Below are positions 19,395 to 29,245 of a stretch of DNA of 64,000 nucleotides, one piece after another. The stretch is from Rhodothermales bacterium (GTDB taxonomy: Bacteria > Bacteroidota > Rhodothermia > Rhodothermales > Bin80), in the NCBI GenBank assembly GCA_958296045.1, contig CATQHT010000003.1, positions 2,057,246 to 2,121,245 of the forward strand, given 5' to 3'. The position numbers and the translations under genes were made by a program. Under the pieces are notes generated by a model. It worked only from the letters and a program-made list of their open reading frames with translations. It had not been told where the DNA came from and did not search any database. Numbering within the stretch: the first letter of the stretch is position 1; each line of letters begins with the position of its first letter.

Positions 19395-19712
19395 ATGAAA
19401 CGGGCTTCACTTGCTGAACGGGCAGAGCGTGTAGGCACGGCCAACGCGCTCTGCGAAGTACACACCACTGCGGAGTCGGTGCGCATGCTGGCGGCACGGT
19501 GTGGAATCTCGAGGGCACAGGCATACCGGTATGTCCGCGCGGCGCAGGAGGATTCTTCGCTGGCGCGAGCCAAAGCCACCGCGTCTTTGAATGTACGCAT
19601 CCCTATTGTCCTACTTACCCGCGTGCGTGCCCGGGTACGTTCTACCGGTGTGAGTCTCGGCGTGCTGGTGACCCGGGCCTTGACCCCCTTGTTGGCCAAT
19701 GACTCTGGGTGA
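19395..19712 (+). CDS. Small helix-turn-helix protein
   Basis: A 105-residue basic protein with a clear helix-turn-helix: SVRMLAARCGISRAQAYRYV at about residues 28-47. The C-terminal half (SLNVRIPIVLLTRVRARVRS) could form a strand-helix dimerisation unit as in plasmid-type regulators. It stands alone between the cmr operon and an IS66 relic, so its target is unknown. A transposon or plasmid regulator is the likeliest identity. Confidence 0.55.
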   Translation: MKRASLAERAERVGTANALCEVHTTAESVRMLAARCGISRAQAYRYVRAAQEDSSLARAKATASLNVRIPIVLLTRVRARVRSTGVSLGVLVTRALTPLLANDSG

Positions 19713-20045
19713 GTGAGCCGTAAGCGTCCCGTAGAGAGCACGCCAGTTTAACTCCGAAGTGCACCACATGCAGACGGAGCAGCCATGCCTGGTAGCTCTG
19801 GCAGTTATCTGTATTCGCCGATGTTCTTTGGGAGTCAGATTGTTGGCGCGGGCGATCTTCTATGGAAGGTGCACCTGGTCAATGAGCGAACGGCCATGCG
19901 ACCCAGTGCGGACGGGGATTGTGGTGCGTTTTTTTGCATGTAGGCGGCCTTGTCACGCAGGTTTGCCAGTGTACGCAAGGGTAGATCGGCGGCGGGGTGT
20001 TACGGAACAGATGACCGGTAGCGGAGAATGAGGATGGAGTGGCTG
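19713..20045. other. Gene-free segment
   Basis: Nothing supportable. Short open frames here show no family pattern. Confidence 0.5.
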
Positions 20046-20357
20046 TCACTGGTGGGGTAGCAGCAGGTGGATCTCCTTGGACGGAAGGCCCGCAGCAATG
20101 CGTGGCAGCACATCTTCGAGCCATGTTTCGGGATTAACGCCGTGCAACCGGCATGTTGCCAGGAGCGTGTAGAAGGTGGCCATCTGCTCGGCTGCGCGGT
20201 GGGAGCCGCAAAAGAGGTCGTTCTTACGGCCGATCGCGACCGTGCGCATGGCCCTTTCGACGCCATTGTTGATGTGCGTTCGCCGACGATTGATGAAAAC
20301 GAACACATCGCCAGAGAGAGGGTCACGCTTCATGCCCGAGCGCACCCGCCCGCACAA
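20046..20357 (-). pseudogene. IS66 relic: TnpB and TnpC pieces joined in frame
   Basis: Reading leftward, GRVRSGMKRDPLSGDVFVF plus INRRRTH is the TnpB (orf2) middle. It passes directly into INNGVERAMRTVAIGRKN and CRLHGVNPETWLEDVLPRI, the last 75 residues of the IS66 transposase TnpC. About 1.7 kb between the two is missing, and the join keeps the frame open for 103 residues. The TnpB part is nearly identical in protein to that of the complete IS66 at 57.6 kb, though the TnpC parts differ. A deletion product; activity is not expected. Confidence 0.8.
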
Positions 20358-20889
20358 CCCGTCAAACCCCTTGCGCGTGTCTGTAGGCTCCCGGTAAGAA
20401 TGAAACCGGTGCGACGGATCCAGCGCTAACGTGACGGGCTCCGCTCACGCTTCAACACAGGTAATATCAAAAAGGTTGGTCGCGCTGTCTGGCGCGTACA
20501 TGGTTCGGGTTTCACCAAACAGCGAAGTACGTCATGAGGCAGGTAGTCTACTTTGGCCTGGATGCCCATGTCCGCGACAGCGTTCTGGCGGGGGTGGGGA
20601 AGGATGGCAAGTAGATCGTTAGCGATCGGCTCAGGACATGCGAGTCGTCGATAGTGAGTCGCATTGTCGCTGAACAACTGTGCCCGAAAAAACGCTACCC
20701 GAAAAGGGAACAGGAGAGGCCCAACCTTTCACATCACTACCAATGACGAAGTTGAGCCAATATCGTGGGGTATGGCGGCCTGCTCGAGGACGATTGCGTA
20801 CGCGTCGGGTGGACGGCCATCGACTGCCGTGCCCTTGACTACGACTATCCCTGACCAAGAGAGGCCGCAGCCATGTACTATCGTGTTGA
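20358..20889. other. Gene-free segment
   Basis: Contains an upstream continuation of the IS66 relic (to about 20400), then sequence without a convincing gene. Confidence 0.45.
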
Positions 20890-21078
20890 GTTGGATTGAT
20901 TGGCCCTCCTGGCCACCCTGTTCACTGTAGTATGCGGATCGGATGCGCCCCGCTCGATCAAGGCAGTATACTGGGGAGGTTCCTACGCGCGCGCCGTCAA
21001 CGAGGGCGCGAACATTCCCTTCACCGATGCGACCGGGATAGGCGTTGAGGTAGAAGACTACAACGGTGACCGTTGATC
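20890..21078 (+). pseudogene. Truncated polyamine-type solute-binding protein
   Basis: The plus strand reads LALLATLFTVVCGSDAPRSI, then KAVYWGGSYARAVNEGANIP and FTDATGIGVEVEDYNGD. This is the lipoprotein-like signal and first ~55 mature residues of a PotD-type periplasmic binding protein. The frame stops right where the sequence shared by the two restriction-modification gene ends begins (about 21069). Upstream, an in-frame TGA precedes the signal, so the 5' end is also damaged. It marks a gene cut by the arrival of the restriction genes. Confidence 0.6.
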
Positions 21079-21640
21079 GGGCTGCCGCCCATCCGTATGT
21101 GTCACCGCTGTAGGGGCCAGCCCCCATGCCGGTCGATCACCACGTCAATCTTGTACATCAGCCGCATGGTTGCGGAGACTGCAGCGTGCATATGCCGGAA
21201 GTGGAATACGTCATCTACCGAAAGTATGCGCCCCTTCCGTTCCGCCATCCACTTTTTCAGCGGCTGATAACCACATTGGACGAAGCTGTACACCTCCTCG
21301 TTCACCCCAGCGAAGTACTGCCGCTCGTTAAGCCAGACCCTGCCGTCCTTGAACCGGGAGCGTACACTCTCAACTTTGTTAGTGCCTGGCACAGGAAATC
21401 CAGGCAAGTCGCTGCCGTGCTGGCGCATCAGATGAAGCTGGGCCAAGCGGTCACCCAGGTCTACCAGATGCCAGAATAAATCCGGCTGATCCGTTACAGG
21501 AATGTGCGGAAAGTCTACCTTCAACTGGGGTAAGTACCGAGATCGGTATTGGGGGCTGTGCAGGCAAGCATAGATGTAGTACAACACGTCTTCGGGCCCA
21601 AACGTGCCAGCGCCGTCGCCCCTTCCGTCTGGAAGCCACT
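21067..21640. repeat. 3'-end repeat shared by the two RM genes, copy 1
   Basis: About 570 bases, starting with GTGACCGTTGATCGGGCTGC some 35 bases outside the stop codon and running through the last ~180 codons of the first restriction-modification gene. They are almost identical to 24563-25120. Similarity falls sharply further inside the genes, which suggests recombination or gene conversion of the C-terminal end. Confidence 0.8.
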
Positions 21641-24290
21641 CGATCTCCAGTTTATTGGCAACAAAGGCTGCAAATTTCAGATTCACGTTGGCAGTCTTGC
21701 CCATGGAGCCGCTGTAGATGTACAACGGGAACACGTACGCTGACCCGATACGGTCCATCAGCAGACGGTGCGTACAGACATGGGGCGTAAGGAATACATG
21801 GTTGAAAGCACTCTTTGCCACCTGCCGCACCGTGACCAGACCCAGGTTGGGCCCGTGGATCATATGCTGCATCACCTTGAATACTGGCTGGCATATGAAA
21901 CTGCGTGAGCTATGAGTGTAGTAAGTGTATCGCACGTCATATGGACGATAAAGAACGGGCTGTACAAATCGCGGTGATATGCTCGTTCCCTTGACGGCGT
22001 TCTGGGCACGTCGCACCTGCCAGTCGCGGCTGTCCTTGCCCGTATTGAATGTGATTCGTGCCTCTTCAGGCGTCATACTCACAAATTTTCGCACGAATGC
22101 TATCAAAGCCTTCCGGGAGTCGTGGATCGTTACATGATCTCTGCATGTCTGCATCGCGGCCGTGCTTTCAAGCATGATATCGCGCTTGAGGCTATGCCAC
22201 GCATGGTATGAGCTCCTCTGCGCCTCGCTTTGCGGCAGGAAGAAATACCAGGGCGACGATGGGGCTACCTCAGTCCATTTGGTGCTGGTCCAGTCTTCGC
22301 GGTTAAGCCACTGGTATTTCAAGTCGCGATCACCCCACAGATCCGCGTGAAACACACGAGCATGCTCATGGCCCACATCCTTGCGCTTTACGAAAAGCCC
22401 GATGGCCACTCCCTGGCGGATGTCAAACACATTTTGATCTTTGATTCCGGCGGGTGCATCAACAGAAAGAAAGGCATCGCCATGCAGGTCCAAAACGTAG
22501 ATCTCGCTGAATGAGTGCAGCAATGACTCCCTCATGCCGCGGAACGTGATGTTCTTCAGGTATGCATGATTCGTCACGAATGCCAGAATCCCCTCACCCG
22601 TTCGATCTATCCTGTGCTGGGCAAAGCGAATGAACTTTACGTAGTCATCCTGTAACGAGCCGGATTGTCGCTCCCGGATCGGTGATCCATCTGCGGAGTA
22701 GTAACCGACCGAGTGATTCACCCCGCTTCCACCTTTGCCCTTAAGTAAATCACTGATCCACCGCCCCTTATTCAACGAATTCCTGGCATACGGCGGGTTG
22801 CCCATAATCACCATCAAGGGCGTATCACGCTTTACACCATCGGCTCCTTTCGCCTCAGCCACAACGGGGTCAGGCTCGAAAAGTATTGAGCCGGTTTTGG
22901 ATGGTTCCGTGAGGGCATTAGTCAGATAGACCTGAAAACGTTGGCTGGCATCGAGCTTAACTCCGTGGCTTCCGCTCTGTAACTCCAGGGCCAGTCTCAG
23001 ATGACATATAGCATGTGGAGCCACCAATAGCTCGAAGCCGTACAACTTGGAAAAGAGGTGCTCATGCACATAGCCTGGCCAGATGCCTGCCATACCTCGT
23101 GCCACTACATGGTCACGTATATGGGCAATCACGTGTCGCAAGAATGTGCCCGTACCCGTAGCAGGATCGAGTATCAGCACCCGGTGTACACGCTGCTCTT
23201 GACGCTTCCCGTTGGCCTCCACCGTATGAGAAACCATCTGCTTGTCTGCCAATCCGTCGGACAAATCGAAGTGCCCCTTAAGTAGCGCATCAACACTAGC
23301 CACTATATACTTGACTACCGGCGTCGGAGTATAGAATACACCGCGCTGGAGCTGCAATGTCTCGTCATACTGTCTCAGAAATTTCTCGTAAAAGTGCACG
23401 ACGGGATCTTCATCCTTGCCGTTGCCACGAAACTCAGCCAGTATAGCGCCAAACCAGCGTCCTGCGAGCAATGCTGCCAGCTCGTCCACAATCCATGTCA
23501 GTCGAGGGTCTGCCCAATTGCCCGCGATATAATCAAAAAAATGATTGAGCAGCCGCGTGGTAAGAACTCTGAGCGCATCGTCCTTTGAGAACGTTGACTC
23601 CCCATTTACGAACGTTAGACAGCGAGCAGCAAACAGGCCATAGGCGGCCGACTGGGCGTAGATATCGGCGAAAGCACCTTCGGTTAGGTCTGGTATCAGC
23701 TCCCTCTTGAGCTTCTCGTACATCGCCCTGAACCGGCCCTCCTCCTGCTCCTCGATCAAGATACTGGCCATCACATCGCGAAACAGCTGCGCTTTTCCCG
23801 CCATATGTATGGCCAATTGGGCAGCCGTATGTATCTCGAGCGTTGATGGTTTCAAGAACTCGCCGAAGAATGTCTCGGGTAAAATCTCACTTGTGGCTGC
23901 CGTGATCCTTCCCGTCCTCGACACCGCACCTATCTGGACTGATGATCTCCGCTCACCCCCCACGTACCACCGGAATTCCAGATAGTCCGTAAGCAACAGA
24001 TTGTTGAATGCCGCTCGGTAGCGCTTCAGCTGGCTAGAGCGCTCCACCACATCGAGGTCCGTTCCGATATCCTTGCACTCAACATAGCCGATGGGTACGC
24101 CATCGCGCTGAATAGTGAAATCTGGCGCGTTGTGTTGTACCTGCTTTGCCTCATTGAGCACCATTCTGCTCTTACCACTCAATTCCTGCAGCAGCTGCTG
24201 AAGGGCAGACCGATATGTGTGCTCCCTGGCCTGGCCCGTAGCCAGCTTTCCCTGAAGGTCCTTACGATACGCACGCAACAAATCAGTCAT
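21102..24290 (-). CDS. Single-chain restriction-modification enzyme A
   Basis: A 1062-residue enzyme with nuclease and N6-adenine methylase in one chain (type IIG / type ISP-like, here without a helicase). The N-terminal PD-(D/E)xK site is NAPDFTIQRDGVPIGYVECK (D57, E71, K73). The methylase motif I is LDPATGTGTF (D375) and motif IV is GNPPY (498-501). The region after ~600 is the specificity and C-terminal part (WYFFLPQSEAQR, YRPYDVRYTYYT). It should modify and cut at one recognition site. It lies head-to-tail with a paralogue at 24599, with the C-terminal ~180 residues almost shared and the middle diverged, which fits two different specificities. Confidence 0.85.
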   Translation of the reverse strand: MTDLLRAYRKDLQGKLATGQAREHTYRSALQQLLQELSGKSRMVLNEAKQVQHNAPDFTIQRDGVPIGYVECKDIGTDLDVVERSSQLKRYRAAFNNLLLTDYLEFRWYVGGERRSSVQIGAVSRTGRITAATSEILPETFFGEFLKPSTLEIHTAAQLAIHMAGKAQLFRDVMASILIEEQEEGRFRAMYEKLKRELIPDLTEGAFADIYAQSAAYGLFAARCLTFVNGESTFSKDDALRVLTTRLLNHFFDYIAGNWADPRLTWIVDELAALLAGRWFGAILAEFRGNGKDEDPVVHFYEKFLRQYDETLQLQRGVFYTPTPVVKYIVASVDALLKGHFDLSDGLADKQMVSHTVEANGKRQEQRVHRVLILDPATGTGTFLRHVIAHIRDHVVARGMAGIWPGYVHEHLFSKLYGFELLVAPHAICHLRLALELQSGSHGVKLDASQRFQVYLTNALTEPSKTGSILFEPDPVVAEAKGADGVKRDTPLMVIMGNPPYARNSLNKGRWISDLLKGKGGSGVNHSVGYYSADGSPIRERQSGSLQDDYVKFIRFAQHRIDRTGEGILAFVTNHAYLKNITFRGMRESLLHSFSEIYVLDLHGDAFLSVDAPAGIKDQNVFDIRQGVAIGLFVKRKDVGHEHARVFHADLWGDRDLKYQWLNREDWTSTKWTEVAPSSPWYFFLPQSEAQRSSYHAWHSLKRDIMLESTAAMQTCRDHVTIHDSRKALIAFVRKFVSMTPEEARITFNTGKDSRDWQVRRAQNAVKGTSISPRFVQPVLYRPYDVRYTYYTHSSRSFICQPVFKVMQHMIHGPNLGLVTVRQVAKSAFNHVFLTPHVCTHRLLMDRIGSAYVFPLYIYSGSMGKTANVNLKFAAFVANKLEIEWLPDGRGDGAGTFGPEDVLYYIYACLHSPQYRSRYLPQLKVDFPHIPVTDQPDLFWHLVDLGDRLAQLHLMRQHGSDLPGFPVPGTNKVESVRSRFKDGRVWLNERQYFAGVNEEVYSFVQCGYQPLKKWMAERKGRILSVDDVFHFRHMHAAVSATMRLMYKIDVVIDRHGGWPLQR

Positions 24291-24598
24291 CGGCCCATCT
24301 TATTCGTATCCAGCCGGGCAAGAGTGGGCGCGTGGAGATCTTGCAGCCGCCAGCAGCTCGGAAGGGGTTGATAACTACGACCCTCAGGTTGATATCAGCG
24401 TAAGGTAGCATTTTGGGTAGATTTGCGCTTCGGATTGCGGAGGGTTCGCTCCTGAGGCCAGCGTGTCCTGGCATTTCGGGTACGCGTTTGGCCTGTTTGA
24501 TCTAGGTAGGCTTGGGCGGGAGGGCGCGGAGACCTTGCGACGTTCTACACACCATGAATTCAGTGACCGTTGATCGGGCTGCCGCCCATCCGTATGCG
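24291..24598. other. Spacer between the two RM genes
   Basis: About 310 bases with no gene. The last ~37 bases belong to the shared 3'-end repeat. The region upstream of gene A should hold its promoter, but no confident motif was found. Confidence 0.5.
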
Positions 24599-25120
24599 TC
24601 ACCGCTGTAGAGGCCAGCCCCCATGCTTGTCGATCACCACGTCAATCTTGTCCATCAGCCGCATGGTTGCGGAGGCTGCAGCGTGCATATACCGGAAGTG
24701 GAATACGTCATCTACCGAAAGTACGCGCCCCTTTCGTTCCGCCAGCCACTTTTTCAGCGGCTGATAACCGCATTGGACGAAGCTGTACACCTCCTCGTTC
24801 ACCCCAGCGAAGTACTGCCGCCCGTTAAGCCAAATCCTGCCGTCCTTGAACCGGGAGCGTACACTCTCAACTTTGTTGGTGCCGGGCACTGGAAATCCAG
24901 GCAAGTCGCTGCCGTACCGGCGCATCAGATGAAGCTGGGCCAAGCGGTCACCCAGGTCTACCAGATGCCAGAACAGCGACACCTGATCCGTCACAGGGAC
25001 GCGTGGAAAATCCACCTTGAGCTCTGGCAGGTAGCGAGATCGGTATTGGGGACTGTGCAAGCAGGCATAGATGTAGTACAACACGTCTTCGGGCCCGAAT
25101 GTGCTTTCACCGTCACCTTG
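24563..25120. repeat. 3'-end repeat shared by the two RM genes, copy 2
   Basis: Direct counterpart of 21067-21640, covering the 3' end and downstream flank of the second restriction-modification gene. Confidence 0.8.
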
Positions 25121-27772
25121 GCCATCCTTGACCCACGTCAGATTCAAACGATCAGAAATGACTTCAACGAATGACTGACGTACGTTAGACTGTCTTCCGA
25201 GCCGACCGAGGTACGAGTACAGAGGCAGAATATCCGCAGCCGTCGATATCGCTTTAATCACATGCTTGTTAGCGATAGTGTCTGTTATCCAAACATGATT
25301 ATATGTATTGCTACCTACAGTCCGAACGACCAGCAGCCCCAGATTGGCACCATGCACCATATGTTGCATTACTCGATAAACCGGCCTGCTTAAGAAACCC
25401 TTCGAATGCTCTGTATAGTAGGTGAAGCGCACATCATACGCCTTCATCAATATGGCTTGCACATTAGCTGTTGTGGGCCCAGATTCACGCACAGTGTCTT
25501 CAGCCAACTGCATCGCCCAATAACTACTATCCGCAGGCACATGGTGCTTGACCCGAACCCTCTCGTGCGGAAGATTGACCAAGTCCTGCACAAAATCCCA
25601 CAATTCCTCCTTAGTGAATCTAGTGGTGATGCTGTCTCTCCCGGTCTGAATCGCCGCCGTACGCTTGGAAAATATGCCGCCCACCACGCTGAAGTAGCTT
25701 CTGTACTCGTCGGCGAACGTACTGTGGCGAGGTACGAACATGTAATAGGGAGCCTCTGGTACGACCTCCTGCCAGGATACCGACGCGACATCATTCTCTG
25801 CCAGCCACAAATACTTGGAATTGCGGTCACCCCACAGATCCGCGTGAAACACACGAGCAAGACCATCATTTCCATGCTTACACTTGACGAATAGCGCAAT
25901 TGCAACCCCCTTCTGAATGTCAAACACGTTCTCGTCCTTCGCGCCAAGCGGCGCATTGATGGACAAGAAGGCGTCACCATGAAGGTCCAGCACGTACAGG
26001 CTCGTGAACGACTCCAGCAATGACTTGCGCATTGCTCTAAACGTTACGTTGTCCAGATAGGCATGATTCGTGATGATCCCCAGAATGCCTTCGCCATTCG
26101 TATCAATCCGAAACTGTGCAAAGCGAATGAACTTGACATAATCGTCAGCGATGGATCCGCGTTGCTTTTCGCCAATGTCTACTCCGTCGACTGCGTAGTA
26201 ACTGGGCGCCAACGCTCCGCCTTCGTGGACACCCTTGAGCAGGTTCGTGATCCATGCCGACGTGTTAACGGAGTTCCTGCGATACGGTGGATTGCCAAGG
26301 ATGACCATGATCGGCGTGTCTGCCCTTATAATGCTGGCATCTATGGCCTCAGCAGCAATCGGGTCAGCGTAAAGTCCACCACGGTTGTGTACCGGCCTAT
26401 TCAGCGTGTTGGTGAGATGAACACGGAAACGTTCCGTTCTTGAGAGGCTCACCGGCGGACGCAATCGCTTGAGTTCAAGCGCCAACTTCAGGTGACAGAT
26501 GGTATAAGGGGCAATCAGTAGCTCAAACCCGATCAGCCTGTTGAGCAAATGGCGCCGAACAAACCTTGGCCATATACCCGCCATGCCCTGCTGAACGACA
26601 CGGTGATGTATGTGATGGACCACCTCCTTCAGAAACGTTCCCGTGCCCGCAGCCGGATCCAGGATCGTTACCTTGCTACTCCGCTCTGTACATCTTCTCG
26701 ACGAGGCGAATTCAACTTCATCCTGATTGGCTAGACCATCCGCAAGACCGAAGGAGGTTTCAAGCAGTCTGTCGATACTCCGCACAATAAACTGGACCAC
26801 CGGCCTGGGGGTATAGTACACACCACGCTTCACACTTAGGTCAGGATTATAGGCGCGCAAGAAATCCTCATAGAAGTGCACCACGGGGTCTTCAGCAACA
26901 CTGTCCGCACTAAATTCTTCTAGAACATGTCTCATGTAGTCACCACTGACCAGATAGGCTATTTCGTCTACAATCCACTCAAGCCTCGGATGCGCATACG
27001 CCCCCGCGATCCCGCCAAACATGTGATTGAGAAGCGGAGTGGTCACAGCCATGATCGCTTGTTGCCTTGTAAAGCGACCACCATTCGCATCAAAGGTGAC
27101 GCACCTGGCAGCGAACAAACCATAGGCTGCAGACTGCGCGTACATGTCGCTGAAGGCCTCCTCGGTAAGGTCTGGAATCAGCACCTCCCGTAGCCTCATA
27201 AATAGTACCTTCAGGGCCCCGTCATCTCCCTCGTCTGCCAGTATGCTCGCTACCGTTGTCTTGAACAGCTGGGCTTTGCCCGCCATGTACTGCGCGAGTT
27301 GGGCTGCCGTCCGTATCTCCAATGTAACGGGATCAAAGAAGCGCTCAAAGAACTTCGCTGGATGCAGCTCGCTGGGGTACGCCCGGATCTGTCCCGCCGG
27401 CGTCACTACGCCCACAACAGTCACCGCCCTTCTCTTACCCCTCACATACCAGCGAAACTCCAGGTAATTCGTTAGCAACAGATTGCTGAAGGCCTGCCGG
27501 TAGCGTCTTAGCTGCTCAGACTGCTCCGCGCCATCCAGATCATTGCCAACGTCCTTGCACTCAACGTAGCCAATGGGGACCTCGTCTCGCTGGATAATAA
27601 AGTCCGGTGCATTATGCTCCACCTGCTGCGCCTCGTTGAGCGCCGTCACACCCACGCCGCCCAGTTCATGCAACAGCCGCTGCAGTGCAGACCGGTACGC
27701 GTGCTCTGTTGCCTGGCCCGTAGCGAGAAGGCTCTGAAGCCCATGGCGGTACGTGCGAAAAGGATCAGCCAT
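24599..27772 (-). CDS. Single-chain restriction-modification enzyme B
   Basis: A 1057-residue paralogue of enzyme A with the same plan. The nuclease site is APDFIIQRDEVPIGYVECKD (D57, E71, K73), motif I is LDPAAGTGTF, and motif IV is LGNPPYRRNS. The segment at about residues 660-890, where target recognition is expected, is strongly diverged from enzyme A. The last ~180 residues from FGPEDVLYYIYACLHSPQYR onward are nearly the same. Two intact copies argue that both specificities are, or were recently, maintained. Its promoter would lie to the right of 27772. Confidence 0.85.
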   Translation of the reverse strand: MADPFRTYRHGLQSLLATGQATEHAYRSALQRLLHELGGVGVTALNEAQQVEHNAPDFIIQRDEVPIGYVECKDVGNDLDGAEQSEQLRRYRQAFSNLLLTNYLEFRWYVRGKRRAVTVVGVVTPAGQIRAYPSELHPAKFFERFFDPVTLEIRTAAQLAQYMAGKAQLFKTTVASILADEGDDGALKVLFMRLREVLIPDLTEEAFSDMYAQSAAYGLFAARCVTFDANGGRFTRQQAIMAVTTPLLNHMFGGIAGAYAHPRLEWIVDEIAYLVSGDYMRHVLEEFSADSVAEDPVVHFYEDFLRAYNPDLSVKRGVYYTPRPVVQFIVRSIDRLLETSFGLADGLANQDEVEFASSRRCTERSSKVTILDPAAGTGTFLKEVVHHIHHRVVQQGMAGIWPRFVRRHLLNRLIGFELLIAPYTICHLKLALELKRLRPPVSLSRTERFRVHLTNTLNRPVHNRGGLYADPIAAEAIDASIIRADTPIMVILGNPPYRRNSVNTSAWITNLLKGVHEGGALAPSYYAVDGVDIGEKQRGSIADDYVKFIRFAQFRIDTNGEGILGIITNHAYLDNVTFRAMRKSLLESFTSLYVLDLHGDAFLSINAPLGAKDENVFDIQKGVAIALFVKCKHGNDGLARVFHADLWGDRNSKYLWLAENDVASVSWQEVVPEAPYYMFVPRHSTFADEYRSYFSVVGGIFSKRTAAIQTGRDSITTRFTKEELWDFVQDLVNLPHERVRVKHHVPADSSYWAMQLAEDTVRESGPTTANVQAILMKAYDVRFTYYTEHSKGFLSRPVYRVMQHMVHGANLGLLVVRTVGSNTYNHVWITDTIANKHVIKAISTAADILPLYSYLGRLGRQSNVRQSFVEVISDRLNLTWVKDGQGDGESTFGPEDVLYYIYACLHSPQYRSRYLPELKVDFPRVPVTDQVSLFWHLVDLGDRLAQLHLMRRYGSDLPGFPVPGTNKVESVRSRFKDGRIWLNGRQYFAGVNEEVYSFVQCGYQPLKKWLAERKGRVLSVDDVFHFRYMHAAASATMRLMDKIDVVIDKHGGWPLQR

Positions 27773-28951
27773 GAAGTCTGCTTTTTACATCGACTTCCAA
27801 GTAGCAAGTGCGGCGGCCCACCATGCAGGCTATAACCCACCAAGTCTGGTCCAGCCCCACCTCACCCAATTCCCACACGCTTCGCTTCGCAGCAGCCTGC
27901 GCCACATAGTATTCCAAGCACTTCAGGCTGATCTCTCAAAATCAAGGCGCCGCGGTTCCCATGCTCGAACATAACCGGGAAGCCCTCGGTTTCCAGTGGT
28001 ACGCGCCGTGCCCTTGACCCACTCTCCAATGCCATGCTCCAACGCGCTGGATTTCGACATTCCCTTGCAAAAACGGCCTCCTTCATATATGCTTCGTCCC
28101 CATGGACGGCGCCCCGTAGTGTAGCCCCAAAGAGCCGCTTGCCTCCACCACACGCACCAACACCTGCCCGGGAGCCCAGTCCTTCTGGCCTGCTACAACC
28201 ATCTTGCACCCCATCTCATTGCGCACGTCGAGACGCTGGAGTCTGGTGATGTGGTCATCCTTGCCTCTGGGGCCACACCGGTTCCTAGGCACCAAGGACT
28301 GCAGCCCTTCCCTGGTGCGCTGCAACATGCATCCGACCGGATTCTGTGTGTCGCCAATATCCCTGCGCAGCTTCATGCTACCTTTCACGGTAGGACATTT
28401 CTGGCGCACCCTCGATACATCGGTTTCGCTGCTTCCGCATCGCGTGCAACGACGCCCACCCAGCCATTTGCACCTCCAACAGCGCAGTTGCGGTCTCCTC
28501 ACGCCGAACCGTCCCCGCCATGTCAACCATAGAAACGCTCTTGCGGTAACTCATGCCCAATGCAGACCTATCCATGGCTATCTGAGAGGCATCACTCACA
28601 TGATACTGCATTGAGATATCCAGCAGATGGCTCCCACCAGGAAACGGATTTGCGGCGGGGGATGGGGGTGCATCCAGACAAGCACGTACATCCACTTCAT
28701 AGGGCACTGATCAAGCCCGCCTGCAGCCTGCGGAACGGGCAATAAAAAATGTCGGGTTTAGCACGGCCCCAGAGGGGATGACGCATGGCATCTGAGCTGT
28801 TGACCGATTTGGCTCGGAATACCTGCCTGGTTGCGGCCGCCGTAGGCACGCACTCTACTGGTAGCACCACCTTTGCTTAAATCGAAGCAGCAAGGCGCGC
28901 ACCAGGCTCCCGCTTCTGGCGTCTAAGGGGTATTCCAGCTATCCATCTCCT
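27773..28951. other. 1.2-kb stretch without an intact gene
   Basis: On the minus strand the segments ALGMSYRKSVSMVDMAGTVR (about 28560-28500) and FEHGNRGALILRDQPEV (about 27970-27920) look protein-like, but frames change between them. This may be one degraded gene, possibly for a DNA-binding protein. I cannot name it. Confidence 0.35.
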
Positions 28952-29245
28952 ATGAGCCAATCGCCCGACCGCCCAACGGCGCGCACTCGTTGGATTTGCA
29001 TTCAGGTATCAGACGCTGAGCTGGCACGAATCAATCACCTTGCCAGCCAGGCGCGCCGCCCAAGAAGTGCGTACGTCCGCGCGTCTGCGCTGGGCACCGA
29101 TGTTGGCCGCCTGATGCGGGACCAATTTATCCGGGCGCTCCTGGTGCTGATCCAAGAGATGAAACCTGTGGACGACCATTGTGGCGCCGATAAGCTTCTA
29201 GCGTTGTTGCAACGCGCTATCGACGGAGCAAAGCTCCAAGACTAA
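28952..29245 (+). CDS. MobC-like mobilisation accessory protein
   Basis: A 97-residue protein opening TRWICIQVSDAELARINHLA followed by RRPRSAYVRASAL, the ribbon-helix-helix pattern of plasmid MobC/relaxosome proteins that help a relaxase open oriT. Its TAA stop overlaps the relaxase ATG (TAATG at 29243-29247), so the two are coupled. The family call rests on pattern and position. Confidence 0.7.
   Translation: MSQSPDRPTARTRWICIQVSDAELARINHLASQARRPRSAYVRASALGTDVGRLMRDQFIRALLVLIQEMKPVDDHCGADKLLALLQRAIDGAKLQD

Noticed and set aside
20729-21127. A 132-codon minus-strand frame (MGAGPYSGDTYG...)
   Set aside because: It lies antisense to the recognisable solute-binding-protein fragment and shows no domain.
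21126-25174. Plus-strand open frames opposite the RM gene ends
   Set aside because: Shadows of the minus-strand genes. They duplicate because the 3' ends duplicate.
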